Source: a bacterium
GTDB taxonomy: Bacteria > Actinomycetota > Actinomycetes > Actinomycetales > Actinomycetaceae
DNA length: 7,629 bases
Direction of reading: 5' to 3'
NCBI GenBank assembly: GCA_030544165.1
Contig: JAUNRP010000096.1
Location: forward strand, 1-7,629
The translations under genes and the position numbers were made by a program. Under the pieces are notes generated by a model. The model was not told the origin of the DNA. It did no database searches and saw only the letters and a list, made by a program, of their open reading frames with translations. Of the stretch, positions 1-6,640 are shown one piece after another; within the stretch, counting starts at the first letter, position 1, and every line of letters begins with the position of its first letter.

Positions 1-137
1 GGCGGGCGTGCGGGCGCTGGCCGCTCGCGGGCGTCGGGAAGGGCAACGCATGGGGGGACGGATGGTGTGCGGTGTCGTCGGGAAGGGCAGCGAAGGGTGG
101 GGAGGGGGCGGTTGGTGTGCGGCGTCGTCGGGGATAA
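1..137. other. Non-coding region upstream of ispG
   Basis: No convincing protein is encoded here. All three forward frames stay open for much of the stretch, but they translate to Arg/Gly-rich low-complexity sequence, as expected of G-rich DNA with few stops. In many actinobacteria the gene before ispG is a site-2-type membrane protease, and nothing here resembles its C-terminus. The stretch holds a degenerate tandem repeat and a cluster of G-tracts, listed separately. I see no clear -10/-35 promoter pair and no terminator with a T-run. Confidence 0.6.
32..132. repeat. Degenerate tandem repeat, about 44-50 bp unit, upstream of ispG
   Basis: Copy 1 (32-75) and copy 2 (76-125) both begin with CGTCGGGAAGGGCA and both end with TGGTGTGCGG followed by TGT or CGT. 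A third partial copy starts at 126 (CGTCGGGG). The segment 63-82 matches 113-132 with one mismatch. Copy 2 is about 6 bp longer because its central G-rich part is expanded. This looks like a short intergenic tandem duplication rather than a transposon; I see no flanking target duplication or coding capacity. Confidence 0.65.
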
Positions 138-164
138 GTGCGGACGGAAGGTAGATTGAGGGAC

Positions 165-1337
165 GTGAACCAGCCGATCAACCTCGGGATGCCCACCGTC
201 AAGGAGGAGCTCCCCGTCCTCGCGCCGCGCAAGGCCACCCGCCGCATCAACGTGGGGAAGGTGCCGGTGGGGGGTGGAGCGCAGATCTCGGTGCAGTCGA
301 TGACCACCACCAAGACGCACGACATCAACGCCACGCTGCAGCAGATCGCGGAACTCACGGCCTCGGGCTGTGACATCGTGCGCGTGGCGTGCCCCACGGA
401 CAAGGACGCGGAGGCGCTGAAGATCATCGCGATGAAGTCGCAGATCCCGGTGATCGCGGACATCCACTTCCAGCCCAAGTACGTGTTCGCCGCGATCGAG
501 GCCGGCTGCGGCGCCGTGCGCGTGAACCCGGGCAATATCCGCAAGTTCGATGACCAGGTCAAGGAGATCGCCCAGGCCGCCAAGGACCACGGTGTCTCGC
601 TGCGGATCGGTGTGAATGCCGGCTCCCTGGACCCGCGCCTCCTGGAGAAGTACGGCAAGCCCACCCCGGAGGCCCTCGTGGAGTCCGCCGTGTGGGAGGC
701 CTCGCTGTTCGAGGAGCATGATTTCCACGATTTCAAGATCTCGGTGAAGCACCACGATCCCGTGGTGATGGTGCGCGCCTACGAGATGCTCTCGGAGCAG
801 GGGGACTGGCCCCTCCACCTCGGTGTGACCGAGGCGGGCCCGGCGTTCCAGGGCACCATCAAGTCCTCGGTGGCGTTCGGCGCGCTGCTCGCCAAGGGGA
901 TCGGTGACACGATCCGCGTCTCGCTCTCCGCCCCGCCGGTGGAGGAGATCAAGGTGGGGACCAAGATCCTCGAGTCCCTCAACCTCCGGCCCCGCAAGCT
1001 CGAGATCGTCTCCTGCCCCTCGTGTGGCCGGGCCCAGGTGGACGTGTACGAGCTGGCGGACTCCGTGACCGCGGCCCTCGAGGGGATGACCGTTCCCCTG
1101 CGTGTGGCCGTGATGGGCTGCGTGGTCAACGGGCCGGGGGAGGCGCGCGAGGCGGACCTGGGCGTGGCCTCCGGCAACGGGAAGGGCCAGATCTTCGTCA
1201 AGGGCGAGGTCATCAAGACGGTCCCGGAGGACCAGATCGTGGAAACCCTGATCGCCGAGGCGAACCGGCTGGCCGCCGAGATGGAGGCAGAGGAGGGCGC
1301 GCTCTCGGGCGGCGCCCCCACCGTCTCCGTGGGCTGA
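165..1337 (+). CDS. ispG: 4-hydroxy-3-methylbut-2-enyl diphosphate synthase (IspG/GcpE)
   Basis: IspG carries out the penultimate step of the MEP isoprenoid pathway, reducing methylerythritol cyclodiphosphate to HMBPP with a [4Fe-4S] cluster in the cytoplasm. The N-terminal TIM-barrel half shows family stretches such as VQSMTTTKTHD, VIADIHFQPKY, RVNPGNI and RIGVNAGSLD. The C-terminal half carries the cluster ligands C284, C287 (CPSC) and C319 (MGCVVNGPGE), with E326 of the same motif. The product is 390 aa, as expected for actinobacterial IspG (about 385). The start is uncertain: GTG165 places the typical LGMP segment close to the N-terminus. TTG156 has a better Shine-Dalgarno (GGAAGG at 146-151), and GTG138 gives 399 aa. 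The next gene begins 1 nt after the stop, so the two are probably co-transcribed. The identity is secure; only the N-terminus is open. Confidence 0.97.
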   Translation: MNQPINLGMPTVKEELPVLAPRKATRRINVGKVPVGGGAQISVQSMTTTKTHDINATLQQIAELTASGCDIVRVACPTDKDAEALKIIAMKSQIPVIADIHFQPKYVFAAIEAGCGAVRVNPGNIRKFDDQVKEIAQAAKDHGVSLRIGVNAGSLDPRLLEKYGKPTPEALVESAVWEASLFEEHDFHDFKISVKHHDPVVMVRAYEMLSEQGDWPLHLGVTEAGPAFQGTIKSSVAFGALLAKGIGDTIRVSLSAPPVEEIKVGTKILESLNLRPRKLEIVSCPSCGRAQVDVYELADSVTAALEGMTVPLRVAVMGCVVNGPGEAREADLGVASGNGKGQIFVKGEVIKTVPEDQIVETLIAEANRLAAEMEAEEGALSGGAPTVSVG

Positions 1338-1338
1338 C

Positions 1339-2181
1339 GTGCTCCGTTCGTGGTTCCGGCCGCCGGGGCGCGTGCGGACCCTCGGCGAATCGGACATGGA
1401 CGCCGCCCTGGGCGTCATGCGCGCCCAGCGGCTCACGGCAATGCTCGCGGCCCAGAACCTCAGCTACCTCGGCCCCGGCTCGCAGATGCTCGGGATCGAC
1501 GGCGAATCCGGGCTGGAGGCCATCTGCTGGGCGGGGTCCAACATCGTCCCCGTGGGGCCGATCGAGACCGTGGAGGCGTTCGCCCAGCACCTGAGGAGGC
1601 GCGGCCGGCGTGCCACCTCAATTGTGGGCCGCGCCGATCTCGCGCTCGAGATGTGGCGCCACCTGGAGGGCACCTGGGGGCCCGCGCGGGACGTCCGGGC
1701 GGACCAGCCCTGCCTCGTCATGACCGAACGCAGCCACCTCGAGGCGGACCCCCGCGTGCGCCGCGCCCGCCCGGAGGACCTGGACCTGCTCTTCCCCGCC
1801 GCCGTGGCGATGTTCCGCGAGGAGGTGGGCTACGATCCAACACGCTCGGGCGATGGCTACCACCACTACGTCAAGTCCCTCGCGAGCTCCGGCCGCTCCT
1901 ACGTGGTGATCGAGCCACTGGGGGATCGTGACCAGGTGGTGTTCAAGGCCGATATCGGCGCCATGTGGGACGGGATCGCCCAGGTCCAGGGGGTGTGGAC
2001 CCACCCTGATCTGCGCGGCCGGGGCATGGGAACGGGGGCGATGGCCGCCGTCGTCGAGGACATCCTGACGTTCGCGCCAACGGTCTCCCTCTACGTGAAC
2101 CACTACAACGTGGCCGCCCGGCGGGTCTACGAGAAGGTGGGGTTCCGGCAGGAGGCCACCTACGCCACCATCCACCTGTGA
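1339..2181 (+). CDS. GNAT-family N-acetyltransferase with N-terminal DUF4081-like domain
   Basis: This is a predicted cytoplasmic acetyl-CoA-dependent acyltransferase of 280 aa; its substrate is unknown. The C-terminal half (about residues 135-280) is a GNAT fold. It has the acetyl-CoA pyrophosphate-binding signature RGRGMG at 226-231 after the VWTHPDLR strand. The late segment is typical (LYVNHYNVAARRVYEKVGF) and includes Y264, at the position often used as the general acid. The N-terminal part (about 15-120) resembles the DUF4081 region that precedes GNAT in an actinobacterial family usually encoded next to ispG, as with mycobacterial Rv2867c; I recognised this from memory and context. The GTG start lies 1 nt after the ispG stop, suggesting translational coupling. 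Despite the neighbourhood, nothing in the sequence links it to isoprenoid synthesis or to tRNA charging. Confidence 0.88.
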   Translation: MLRSWFRPPGRVRTLGESDMDAALGVMRAQRLTAMLAAQNLSYLGPGSQMLGIDGESGLEAICWAGSNIVPVGPIETVEAFAQHLRRRGRRATSIVGRADLALEMWRHLEGTWGPARDVRADQPCLVMTERSHLEADPRVRRARPEDLDLLFPAAVAMFREEVGYDPTRSGDGYHHYVKSLASSGRSYVVIEPLGDRDQVVFKADIGAMWDGIAQVQGVWTHPDLRGRGMGTGAMAAVVEDILTFAPTVSLYVNHYNVAARRVYEKVGFRQEATYATIHL

Positions 2182-2251
2182 GGGGCCCCTGCGGCCCGGC
2201 CAAGGGGAAATGGCTGGGGCACATACCTGCGGGAAGGTAGCCTTGGGGATC

Positions 2252-4060
2252 GTGGTCACCAAGATGTCATCCCTGTTCGTCCGCACGCTGCGTGAGGATC
2301 CCGCCGAGGCCGAGGTCGCCTCGCACAAGCTGCTCCTGCGCGCCGGGTACATCCGGCGTTCGGCTCCGGGGATCTACACCTGGCTGCCGCTCGGCCTGCG
2401 CGTGCTCGGCAAGATCGAGGCGATCGTCCGCGAGGAGATGGAGCGGATCGGCGCGCAGGAGGTGCACTTCCCGGCGCTCCTGCCCCGGGAGCCCTACGAG
2501 GCCTCGAACCGCTGGTCCGACTACGGCCCCAACCTGTTCCGCCTCAAGGACCGCCGCGGCAACGACTTCCTGCTCGCGCCCACCCACGAGGAGATGTTCA
2601 CCCTGCTGGTGAAGGACCTCTGCTCCTCCTACAAGGACCTCCCGCTCGCGCTCTTCCAGATCCAGACCAAGTACCGCGACGAGGCCCGCCCCCGCGCCGG
2701 CCTCATCCGTGGGCGCGAGTTCATCATGAAGGACGCCTACTCCTTCGATATCGACGACGACGCCCTCGCCCTCTCCTACGAGACCCAGCGGGGGGCGTAT
2801 GAGCGGGTGTTCGCACGCCTCGGGCTCGAGGTGGTGATCGTCTCCGCCATGTCCGGGGCCATGGGCGGCTCCCGTTCCGAGGAGTTCCTGCACCCCTCGC
2901 CGATCGGGGAGGACACCTTCGTGCGTTCGCCCGGCGGGTACGCGGCCAACACGGAGGCGGTCACCACCCCGGTGCCGGATTCGGTGGATGCCTCGGGTGC
3001 CCCGGCCGCGCGGGAGTTCCCCACCCCCGGCACCGCCACGATCGAGACGCTGGTGGCGTTCGCGAACGAGCACCATCCCCGCGAGGACCGCCAGTGGACC
3101 GCCGCGGACACCCTCAAGAACGTGGTGGTGGCCCTCGTGCAGCCGGACGGGACGCGCGAGCTGCTGGTGGTGGGCGTGCCCGGGGACCGCGAGGTGGACA
3201 TGAAGCGGCTCGAGGCCGCCGTGACCCCCGCTGAGCCCGCCGCCGCCACCGAGGAGGACTTCAAGCGCCACCCCGAGCTCGTGGCCGGCTACATCGGTCC
3301 CGGGGTCCTGGGCCCCAACGGGGCGCCCCGGGACGAGGACGGCACTGGGGGAGCGGTGCGCTACCTGCTCGATCCCCGCGTGGTGGACGGCACCGCGTGG
3401 ATCACGGGCGCCAACCAGGCGGACACGCACGTGTTCGGCCTGGTCAAGGGGCGCGACTTCGAGGCGGACGGGGTGATCGAGGCCGCGGAGGTCCGCGCCG
3501 GCGATCCGGCCCCGGACGGCTCCGGCCCGCTCGAACTCGCCCGCGGGATCGAACTCGGCCACGTCTTCCAGCTCGGCCGCCTGTACGCCGAGGCCCTCGG
3601 CCTCACCGTGCTCGACGAGAACGGCAAGTCCCGCGTGGTCACCATGGGCTCGTACGGGATCGGCGTCACCCGCGCGCTCGCCGCCGTTGCCGAGTCCACC
3701 CACGACGACGCCGGGCTGGCCTGGCCCGTCCAGGTGGCCCCGTTCCACGTGCACGTGATCGCCACGGGCAAGGAGGCGGAGGTCTTCGAGGCCGCCGCCG
3801 CGATCGCCTCCGACCTCGAGGGCCGGGGGATCGAGGTGCTCTACGACGACCGGCCGAAGGTCTCCGCCGGCGTGAAGTTCGCGGACGCCGAGCTGCTCGG
3901 CGTGCCCTACACGCTGGTGGTGGGCCGCGGGCTCGCCACCGGGGTGGTGGAGCTGCGCGAGCGCGCCAGCGGTGAGCGGGGCGAGGTGCCCGTGGAGGGC
4001 GCGGCTGCTCAGGTGGCCGAGCGCGTCACGGCCGCCCTCGCGGCGGCCCGGGAGCTCTAG
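2252..4060 (+). CDS. proS: Prolyl-tRNA synthetase, bacterial type with editing insertion
   Basis: ProRS attaches proline to tRNA-Pro in the cytoplasm and hydrolyses mischarged Ala-tRNA-Pro. The class II catalytic core begins near residue 20. Motif 2 contains KYRDEARPRAG (R142, E144), and motif 3 is GSYGIGVTR (466-474, R474). Between them, about residues 225-400, lies the INS editing domain, with K289 in DTLKNV matching the conserved editing lysine (K279 in E. coli). The anticodon-binding domain runs from about 491 to the end and includes GVKFADAELLGVPY and VVGRG. The product is 602 aa, slightly longer than mycobacterial ProRS. The first ATG in frame is 2210, but GTG2252 gives MVTKMSSLF, which matches the usual actinobacterial N-terminus; ATG2264 is also possible. 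It probably belongs with ispG and the GNAT gene. Its stop overlaps the stop of the opposing lipoprotein gene. Confidence 0.97.
   Translation: MVTKMSSLFVRTLREDPAEAEVASHKLLLRAGYIRRSAPGIYTWLPLGLRVLGKIEAIVREEMERIGAQEVHFPALLPREPYEASNRWSDYGPNLFRLKDRRGNDFLLAPTHEEMFTLLVKDLCSSYKDLPLALFQIQTKYRDEARPRAGLIRGREFIMKDAYSFDIDDDALALSYETQRGAYERVFARLGLEVVIVSAMSGAMGGSRSEEFLHPSPIGEDTFVRSPGGYAANTEAVTTPVPDSVDASGAPAAREFPTPGTATIETLVAFANEHHPREDRQWTAADTLKNVVVALVQPDGTRELLVVGVPGDREVDMKRLEAAVTPAEPAAATEEDFKRHPELVAGYIGPGVLGPNGAPRDEDGTGGAVRYLLDPRVVDGTAWITGANQADTHVFGLVKGRDFEADGVIEAAEVRAGDPAPDGSGPLELARGIELGHVFQLGRLYAEALGLTVLDENGKSRVVTMGSYGIGVTRALAAVAESTHDDAGLAWPVQVAPFHVHVIATGKEAEVFEAAAAIASDLEGRGIEVLYDDRPKVSAGVKFADAELLGVPYTLVVGRGLATGVVELRERASGERGEVPVEGAAAQVAERVTAALAAAREL
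4057..4060. other. Shared convergent stop codons (CTAG)
   Basis: The plus-strand proS TAG occupies 4058-4060 and the minus-strand lipoprotein-gene TAG occupies 4057-4059 read in reverse. The self-complementary tetramer CTAG therefore supplies both stops, and the two coding regions overlap by 4 bp. There is no intergenic space for a conventional terminator. The only local dyad is a weak 5-bp stem, AGCCC-gta-GGGCT (4059-4071), inside the lipoprotein coding end. Confidence 0.9.
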
Positions 4061-5004
4061 CCCGTAGGGCTGCTCTCGTCTGTAGGGCCGCTCTCCTCGA
4101 GTCCGGTGAGGGCGTCGAACTGGACGCCCTGGCGGGACGCGGTGAGCCCATAGTGCAGCGCGAGGTCGAGCACCGACTCCCGGTTGGTGGAATTGGGGAG
4201 CGCCAGGACCGCCGCCTCCGCGATCGCGGCCGCAATCGCGGTCTGGTCCGGGAGGGCGTTCGGATCGTAGGAGGGGAGGCGGGGATCCTGCTCGGTTCCG
4301 GTCCACCCGTTGGCCGAGGTGATGGCGAGGGCGAGGTCCCGGTAGCCGCGCGCGGTGGCCTCGAGGCCCTGCCAGCCCTCGTCCTCCGCCGCCCGGGCGG
4401 CGGCCGCCTGGAAATCCGTGGCCCACGCCGCGGCGTCGAGGGTGAGGATGAGCCCGGGGTCCTGGCTCCCTACCGTCTCCGGGACGGCGGGTACCTCCGG
4501 GGGGATGATCCCGAAGTCCCGGGAGACCCCATCCCAGTCCAGGGTGCGGGAGAAGCAGATGGCGGAGTACAGGGAGACCGCCTCCGGCTCGGTGGCATCC
4601 AGCGCCGCCTCGCACACCTCGGGGGTGCTCTGTGCCAGCGCGTCCACCAGATCGTCACTCGTCTCGAACGGGCCGAACTCCGGGGCGGGGGCAGGGTAGA
4701 GCGGGAGTCCGTCCGGTTCGGCCGGACCGTCGCCGTCCGGCCACGGCTCCCACACGCCTCCCAGGGCATCGAGGTGGAGGCTCGCGTTGACGGCAAGTCG
4801 CTCAGCGGAAGGCGAGCCGGCAACGCCCCAGGTTGCGGCGCCGTCGGCGAAGGCAGCAGATCTGAGTGCCTCCCGCTGACGCAACGCCTCGGCCGGGGAG
4901 GGCGGCGGTGGGCTGGGATCGGGCGCGTCGATGCGCAGGCCGCACCCCGCGAGGAGGGGGAGGGCCAGGGCGAGCGCGACCGCTGCCGTACGTGTCAGTG
5001 TCAT
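4057..5004 (-). CDS. Predicted secreted lipoprotein of unknown function (possible ferritin-like DUF4439 relative)
   Basis: Starting at the ATG at 5004, the 315-aa product opens with a type II signal peptide: a short n-region with one Arg (MTLTR), a hydrophobic Ala/Leu stretch and the lipobox LAGC. C21 is the lipidated cysteine, so the mature protein should be anchored outside the cytoplasmic membrane. A Pro/Ser-rich linker (about 27-38) follows, then a mostly Ala-rich, probably helical body. Two more cysteines, C131 and C150, could form a disulfide. The C-terminal third has helical segments such as AAARAAEDEGWQGLEATARGY and SVLDLALHYGLTASRQG. In several actinobacteria a DUF4439 ferritin-like gene sits between proS and rimP; position and helicity fit that, but I see no firm metal-binding motif. 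An in-frame GTG at 5022 adds six residues and is less typical. No strong Shine-Dalgarno is visible. Confidence 0.8.
   Translation of the reverse strand: MTLTRTAAVALALALPLLAGCGLRIDAPDPSPPPPSPAEALRQREALRSAAFADGAATWGVAGSPSAERLAVNASLHLDALGGVWEPWPDGDGPAEPDGLPLYPAPAPEFGPFETSDDLVDALAQSTPEVCEAALDATEPEAVSLYSAICFSRTLDWDGVSRDFGIIPPEVPAVPETVGSQDPGLILTLDAAAWATDFQAAAARAAEDEGWQGLEATARGYRDLALAITSANGWTGTEQDPRLPSYDPNALPDQTAIAAAIAEAAVLALPNSTNRESVLDLALHYGLTASRQGVQFDALTGLEESGPTDESSPTG
4064..4099. repeat. In-frame 18-bp tandem duplication at the lipoprotein gene 3' end
   Basis: GTAGGGCTGCTCTCGTCT (4064-4081) is followed directly by GTAGGGCCGCTCTCCTCG (4082-4099), with 15 of 18 positions identical. Read on the minus strand, it encodes the last twelve residues as ESGPTD then ESSPTG just before the stop, a hydrophilic tail probably grown by slippage. 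No function is apparent. Confidence 0.7.
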
Positions 5005-5060
5005 CGGACACCATCGTGCCACCCACGGCAGTGGCGGTGGGGGACACCCGCCGGGCGCGT

Positions 5061-5066
5061 TACGAT
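5061..5066 (+). promoter_or_regulatory. Candidate -10 element for the rimP-nusA-ylxR-infB operon
   Basis: TACGAT fits the actinobacterial -10 pattern TANNNT and lies 30 nt before the rimP ATG, giving a predicted leader of roughly 25 nt. No good -35 hexamer is present at 16-18 bp; GGGACA at 5041-5046 is too close. The 92-bp gap between the divergent lipoprotein and rimP starts must hold promoters for both directions, and this is the only recognisable core element in it. This is an inference from a short match. Confidence 0.35.
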
Positions 5067-5086
5067 GGCCGGAACAACTACATGCC

Positions 5087-5091
5087 GGAGG
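5087..5091 (+). promoter_or_regulatory. Ribosome binding site deciding the rimP start
   Basis: GGAGG stands 5 nt before ATG5097. The earlier in-frame ATG5082 would place this Shine-Dalgarno inside the coding sequence, as codons for Pro-Glu-Glu. Spacing therefore favours ATG5097. Confidence 0.75.
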
Positions 5092-5096
5092 AGAAC

Positions 5097-5558
5097 ATGA
5101 ACCGCGTCCCCATCGAGAAGTTGCGCGAGATCGTGGGCACCGCAGTCGAGTCTGCGGGACTCCTGTTGGAGGACCTGGGTGCCACCCAGGCGGGCCGGCG
5201 CGTGGTGGTGCGCGTGACCGTGGACCTCCCGGACGGTCCCGGCGGCGTCTCCTCCGACCAACTGGGGGATGCCACCCGCGCCGTCTCCGACGCCCTCGAC
5301 GCCGCAGACCCGATCGCTGGCACCTACACGCTCGAGGTCACCACCCCCGGAATCGACCGGCCCCTGACCGAACCCCGCCACTTCCGCCGCGCCATCGGGC
5401 GGCTCGTGCGAATCGAGACCGCGGAGGGGGAGAGGGAGGGCCGGATCACGGAGGCGGGAGACTCCTCCGTGACCCTCGAGGATGGCGAGATCGCGTACGC
5501 CGAGATCACCGGGGCGAACATGGTGGTCGACTTCGGCCGCGGTCAGGAGAAGGAGTAA
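5097..5558 (+). CDS. rimP: Ribosome maturation factor RimP
   Basis: RimP is a cytoplasmic factor that binds the free 30S subunit and assists its late assembly. The 153-aa product has the two-domain layout of the family. The N-terminal alpha/beta domain spans about residues 6-90 and ends in the hallmark LEVTTPGIDRPL (79-90), a variant of the usual LEVSSPGLDRPL. The C-terminal SH3-like barrel spans about 93-150 (RLVRIETAEGEREGRITEAGD and the closing VVDFGRG). The length is close to the usual 150-200 aa. It is the first gene of the conserved rimP-nusA-ylxR-infB cluster, divergent from the lipoprotein gene. Its last codons (GAG AAG GAG) double as the Shine-Dalgarno of nusA, so the two are probably translationally coupled. 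Confidence 0.95.
   Translation: MNRVPIEKLREIVGTAVESAGLLLEDLGATQAGRRVVVRVTVDLPDGPGGVSSDQLGDATRAVSDALDAADPIAGTYTLEVTTPGIDRPLTEPRHFRRAIGRLVRIETAEGEREGRITEAGDSSVTLEDGEIAYAEITGANMVVDFGRGQEKE
5550..5555 (+). promoter_or_regulatory. nusA ribosome binding site inside the rimP 3' end
   Basis: AAGGAG is formed by the last two sense codons of rimP and lies 5 nt before GTG5561. This supports GTG5561 as the nusA start over the later in-frame ATG at 5573. Confidence 0.75.
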
Positions 5559-5560
5559 CC

Positions 5561-6640
5561 GTGGATATCGACATGAATGCGCTTCGCGCTGTTGAGGCGG
5601 ACCGGGGTATCTCGATCGAGACACTGCTGGGCGCCATCGAGGAGGCCCTCCTCGTGGCCTACCACCGGCGTCCCGGCGCGATCGAGCAGGCGCGGGTCGA
5701 GATCGACCGCCGGGCCGGAACCGTCTCCGTGATCGCCACCGAGGTGGATGAGGAGGACACCCCCATCGGGGAGTTCGACGACACCCCGGCCGACTTCGGG
5801 CGGATCGCCACCAACACGGCACGCTCGGTGATCATGCAGCGCCTGCGGGACGCGGAGGACTCCCAGATCCTCGGCATCTACAAGGACAAGGCCGGGGAGC
5901 TGCTCGCCGGCGTCATCCAGGCCGACCGTTCCACGCGCAACGTGATGGTGGACCTCGGCGAGATCGAGGCGGTGCTGCCCCTCCAGGAGCAGGTACCGGG
6001 TGAGAACTACGAGCACGGCTCGCGGCTGCGGGCCTTCGTGATCGACGTCTCGCGCGGGCCGCGCGGCGCCGCCATCACGCTCTCCCGCACCCACCCGAAC
6101 CTGGTGCGCAAGCTCTTCGCGCTCGAGGCCCCGGAGGTGGCGGACGGCACGGTGGAGATCGTGGAGCTGGCACGCGAGGCCGGTCACCGCACCAAGATCG
6201 CCGTGCGGGCCACGGTGCCCGGCCTCAACGCCAAGGGCGCCTGCATCGGCCCGATGGGCCAGCGGGTTCGCGCCGTGATGGCGGAGCTGCAGGGCGAGAA
6301 GATCGACATCGTGGACTACTCGGATGACCCGCGCCAGTTCATCGCCAACGCCCTCTCGCCCGCCAAGGTGTCCTCGGTGACGGTGGTCTCCGAGGAGGAC
6401 CGTTCGGCCCGCGTGGTGGTGCCGGACTACCAGCTCTCCCTCGCCATCGGCAAGGAGGGCCAGAACGCCCGGCTGGCGGCCCGCCTGACCAAGTGGAAGA
6501 TCGATATCCACTCGGACACCGAGGAGCTCGAGCCGATCGATGATGAGTTTGAGGGGGGCCGGGCCGAGGGGGACCAGGCCGCGGCCTGGTCCCCCGCCGC
6601 GGCGGCCGAGCCCGGAGCGCCCGCAGAACGTGATGCCTGA
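5561..6640 (+). CDS. nusA: Transcription termination/antitermination factor NusA
   Basis: NusA binds RNA polymerase and nascent RNA, modulating pausing, termination and rRNA antitermination. The 359-aa product follows the family order. The N-terminal polymerase-binding domain spans about residues 1-100 and the S1 domain about 108-180 (ELLAGVIQADRS to GAAITLSRTHP). KH1 carries the GPMG loop at 230-233 and KH2 the GKEG loop at 297-300 (IGKEGQNARLAARLTKWKIDI). The product ends in a variable acidic to Ala/Pro-rich tail from about 315 and lacks the C-terminal acidic repeats of E. coli NusA, as is usual in actinobacteria. The GTG start is set by AAGGAG 5 nt upstream. Only 2 nt separate it from rimP, and its last 8 nt overlap ylxR. 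The tail contains a perfect 28-bp palindrome (6568-6595). Confidence 0.97.
   Translation: MDIDMNALRAVEADRGISIETLLGAIEEALLVAYHRRPGAIEQARVEIDRRAGTVSVIATEVDEEDTPIGEFDDTPADFGRIATNTARSVIMQRLRDAEDSQILGIYKDKAGELLAGVIQADRSTRNVMVDLGEIEAVLPLQEQVPGENYEHGSRLRAFVIDVSRGPRGAAITLSRTHPNLVRKLFALEAPEVADGTVEIVELAREAGHRTKIAVRATVPGLNAKGACIGPMGQRVRAVMAELQGEKIDIVDYSDDPRQFIANALSPAKVSSVTVVSEEDRSARVVVPDYQLSLAIGKEGQNARLAARLTKWKIDIHSDTEELEPIDDEFEGGRAEGDQAAAWSPAAAAEPGAPAERDA
6568..6595. repeat. Perfect 28-bp palindrome in the nusA 3' end
   Basis: Every position 6568-6595 pairs with its partner about the centre 6581/6582 (outer arm GGGGGACCAGGCCG). As RNA it gives a stem of about 12 bp closed by a 4-nt loop. It encodes GDQAAAWSP (about residues 337-345) in the non-conserved NusA tail, about 45 nt before the stop. 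No T-run follows, so it is not a standard intrinsic terminator. A second copy of GGACCAGGCC occurs at 6689-6698. Confidence 0.95.

Noticed and set aside
2186..2207. CCCCT/AGGGG inverted repeat after the GNAT gene as a terminator
   Set aside because: It has only 5 bp with a 12-nt loop and no T-run, and proS probably continues the transcription unit.
2267..4615. A 782-aa open frame on the minus strand across proS and into the lipoprotein gene
   Set aside because: It is a shadow of the high third-position GC of proS. The translation is His/Gly/Arg-rich low complexity, and proS has clear catalytic motifs on the other strand.
4998..5011. GTGTC-atcg-GACAC dyad over the lipoprotein start as an operator
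   Set aside because: The arms are five bases long and overlap the start codon. This is within chance for the region, with no second copy near rimP.
4153..5100. A 315-aa plus-strand open frame antisense to the lipoprotein gene
   Set aside because: The minus-strand frame has a signal peptide, lipobox and sensible composition, while this frame is Arg/Gly-rich with no motif.
4931..5560. Long N-terminal extension of the nusA frame back to 4931
   Set aside because: It overlaps rimP out of frame, is His/Arg/Pro-rich, and the AAGGAG plus GTG5561 gives the normal NusA N-terminus.
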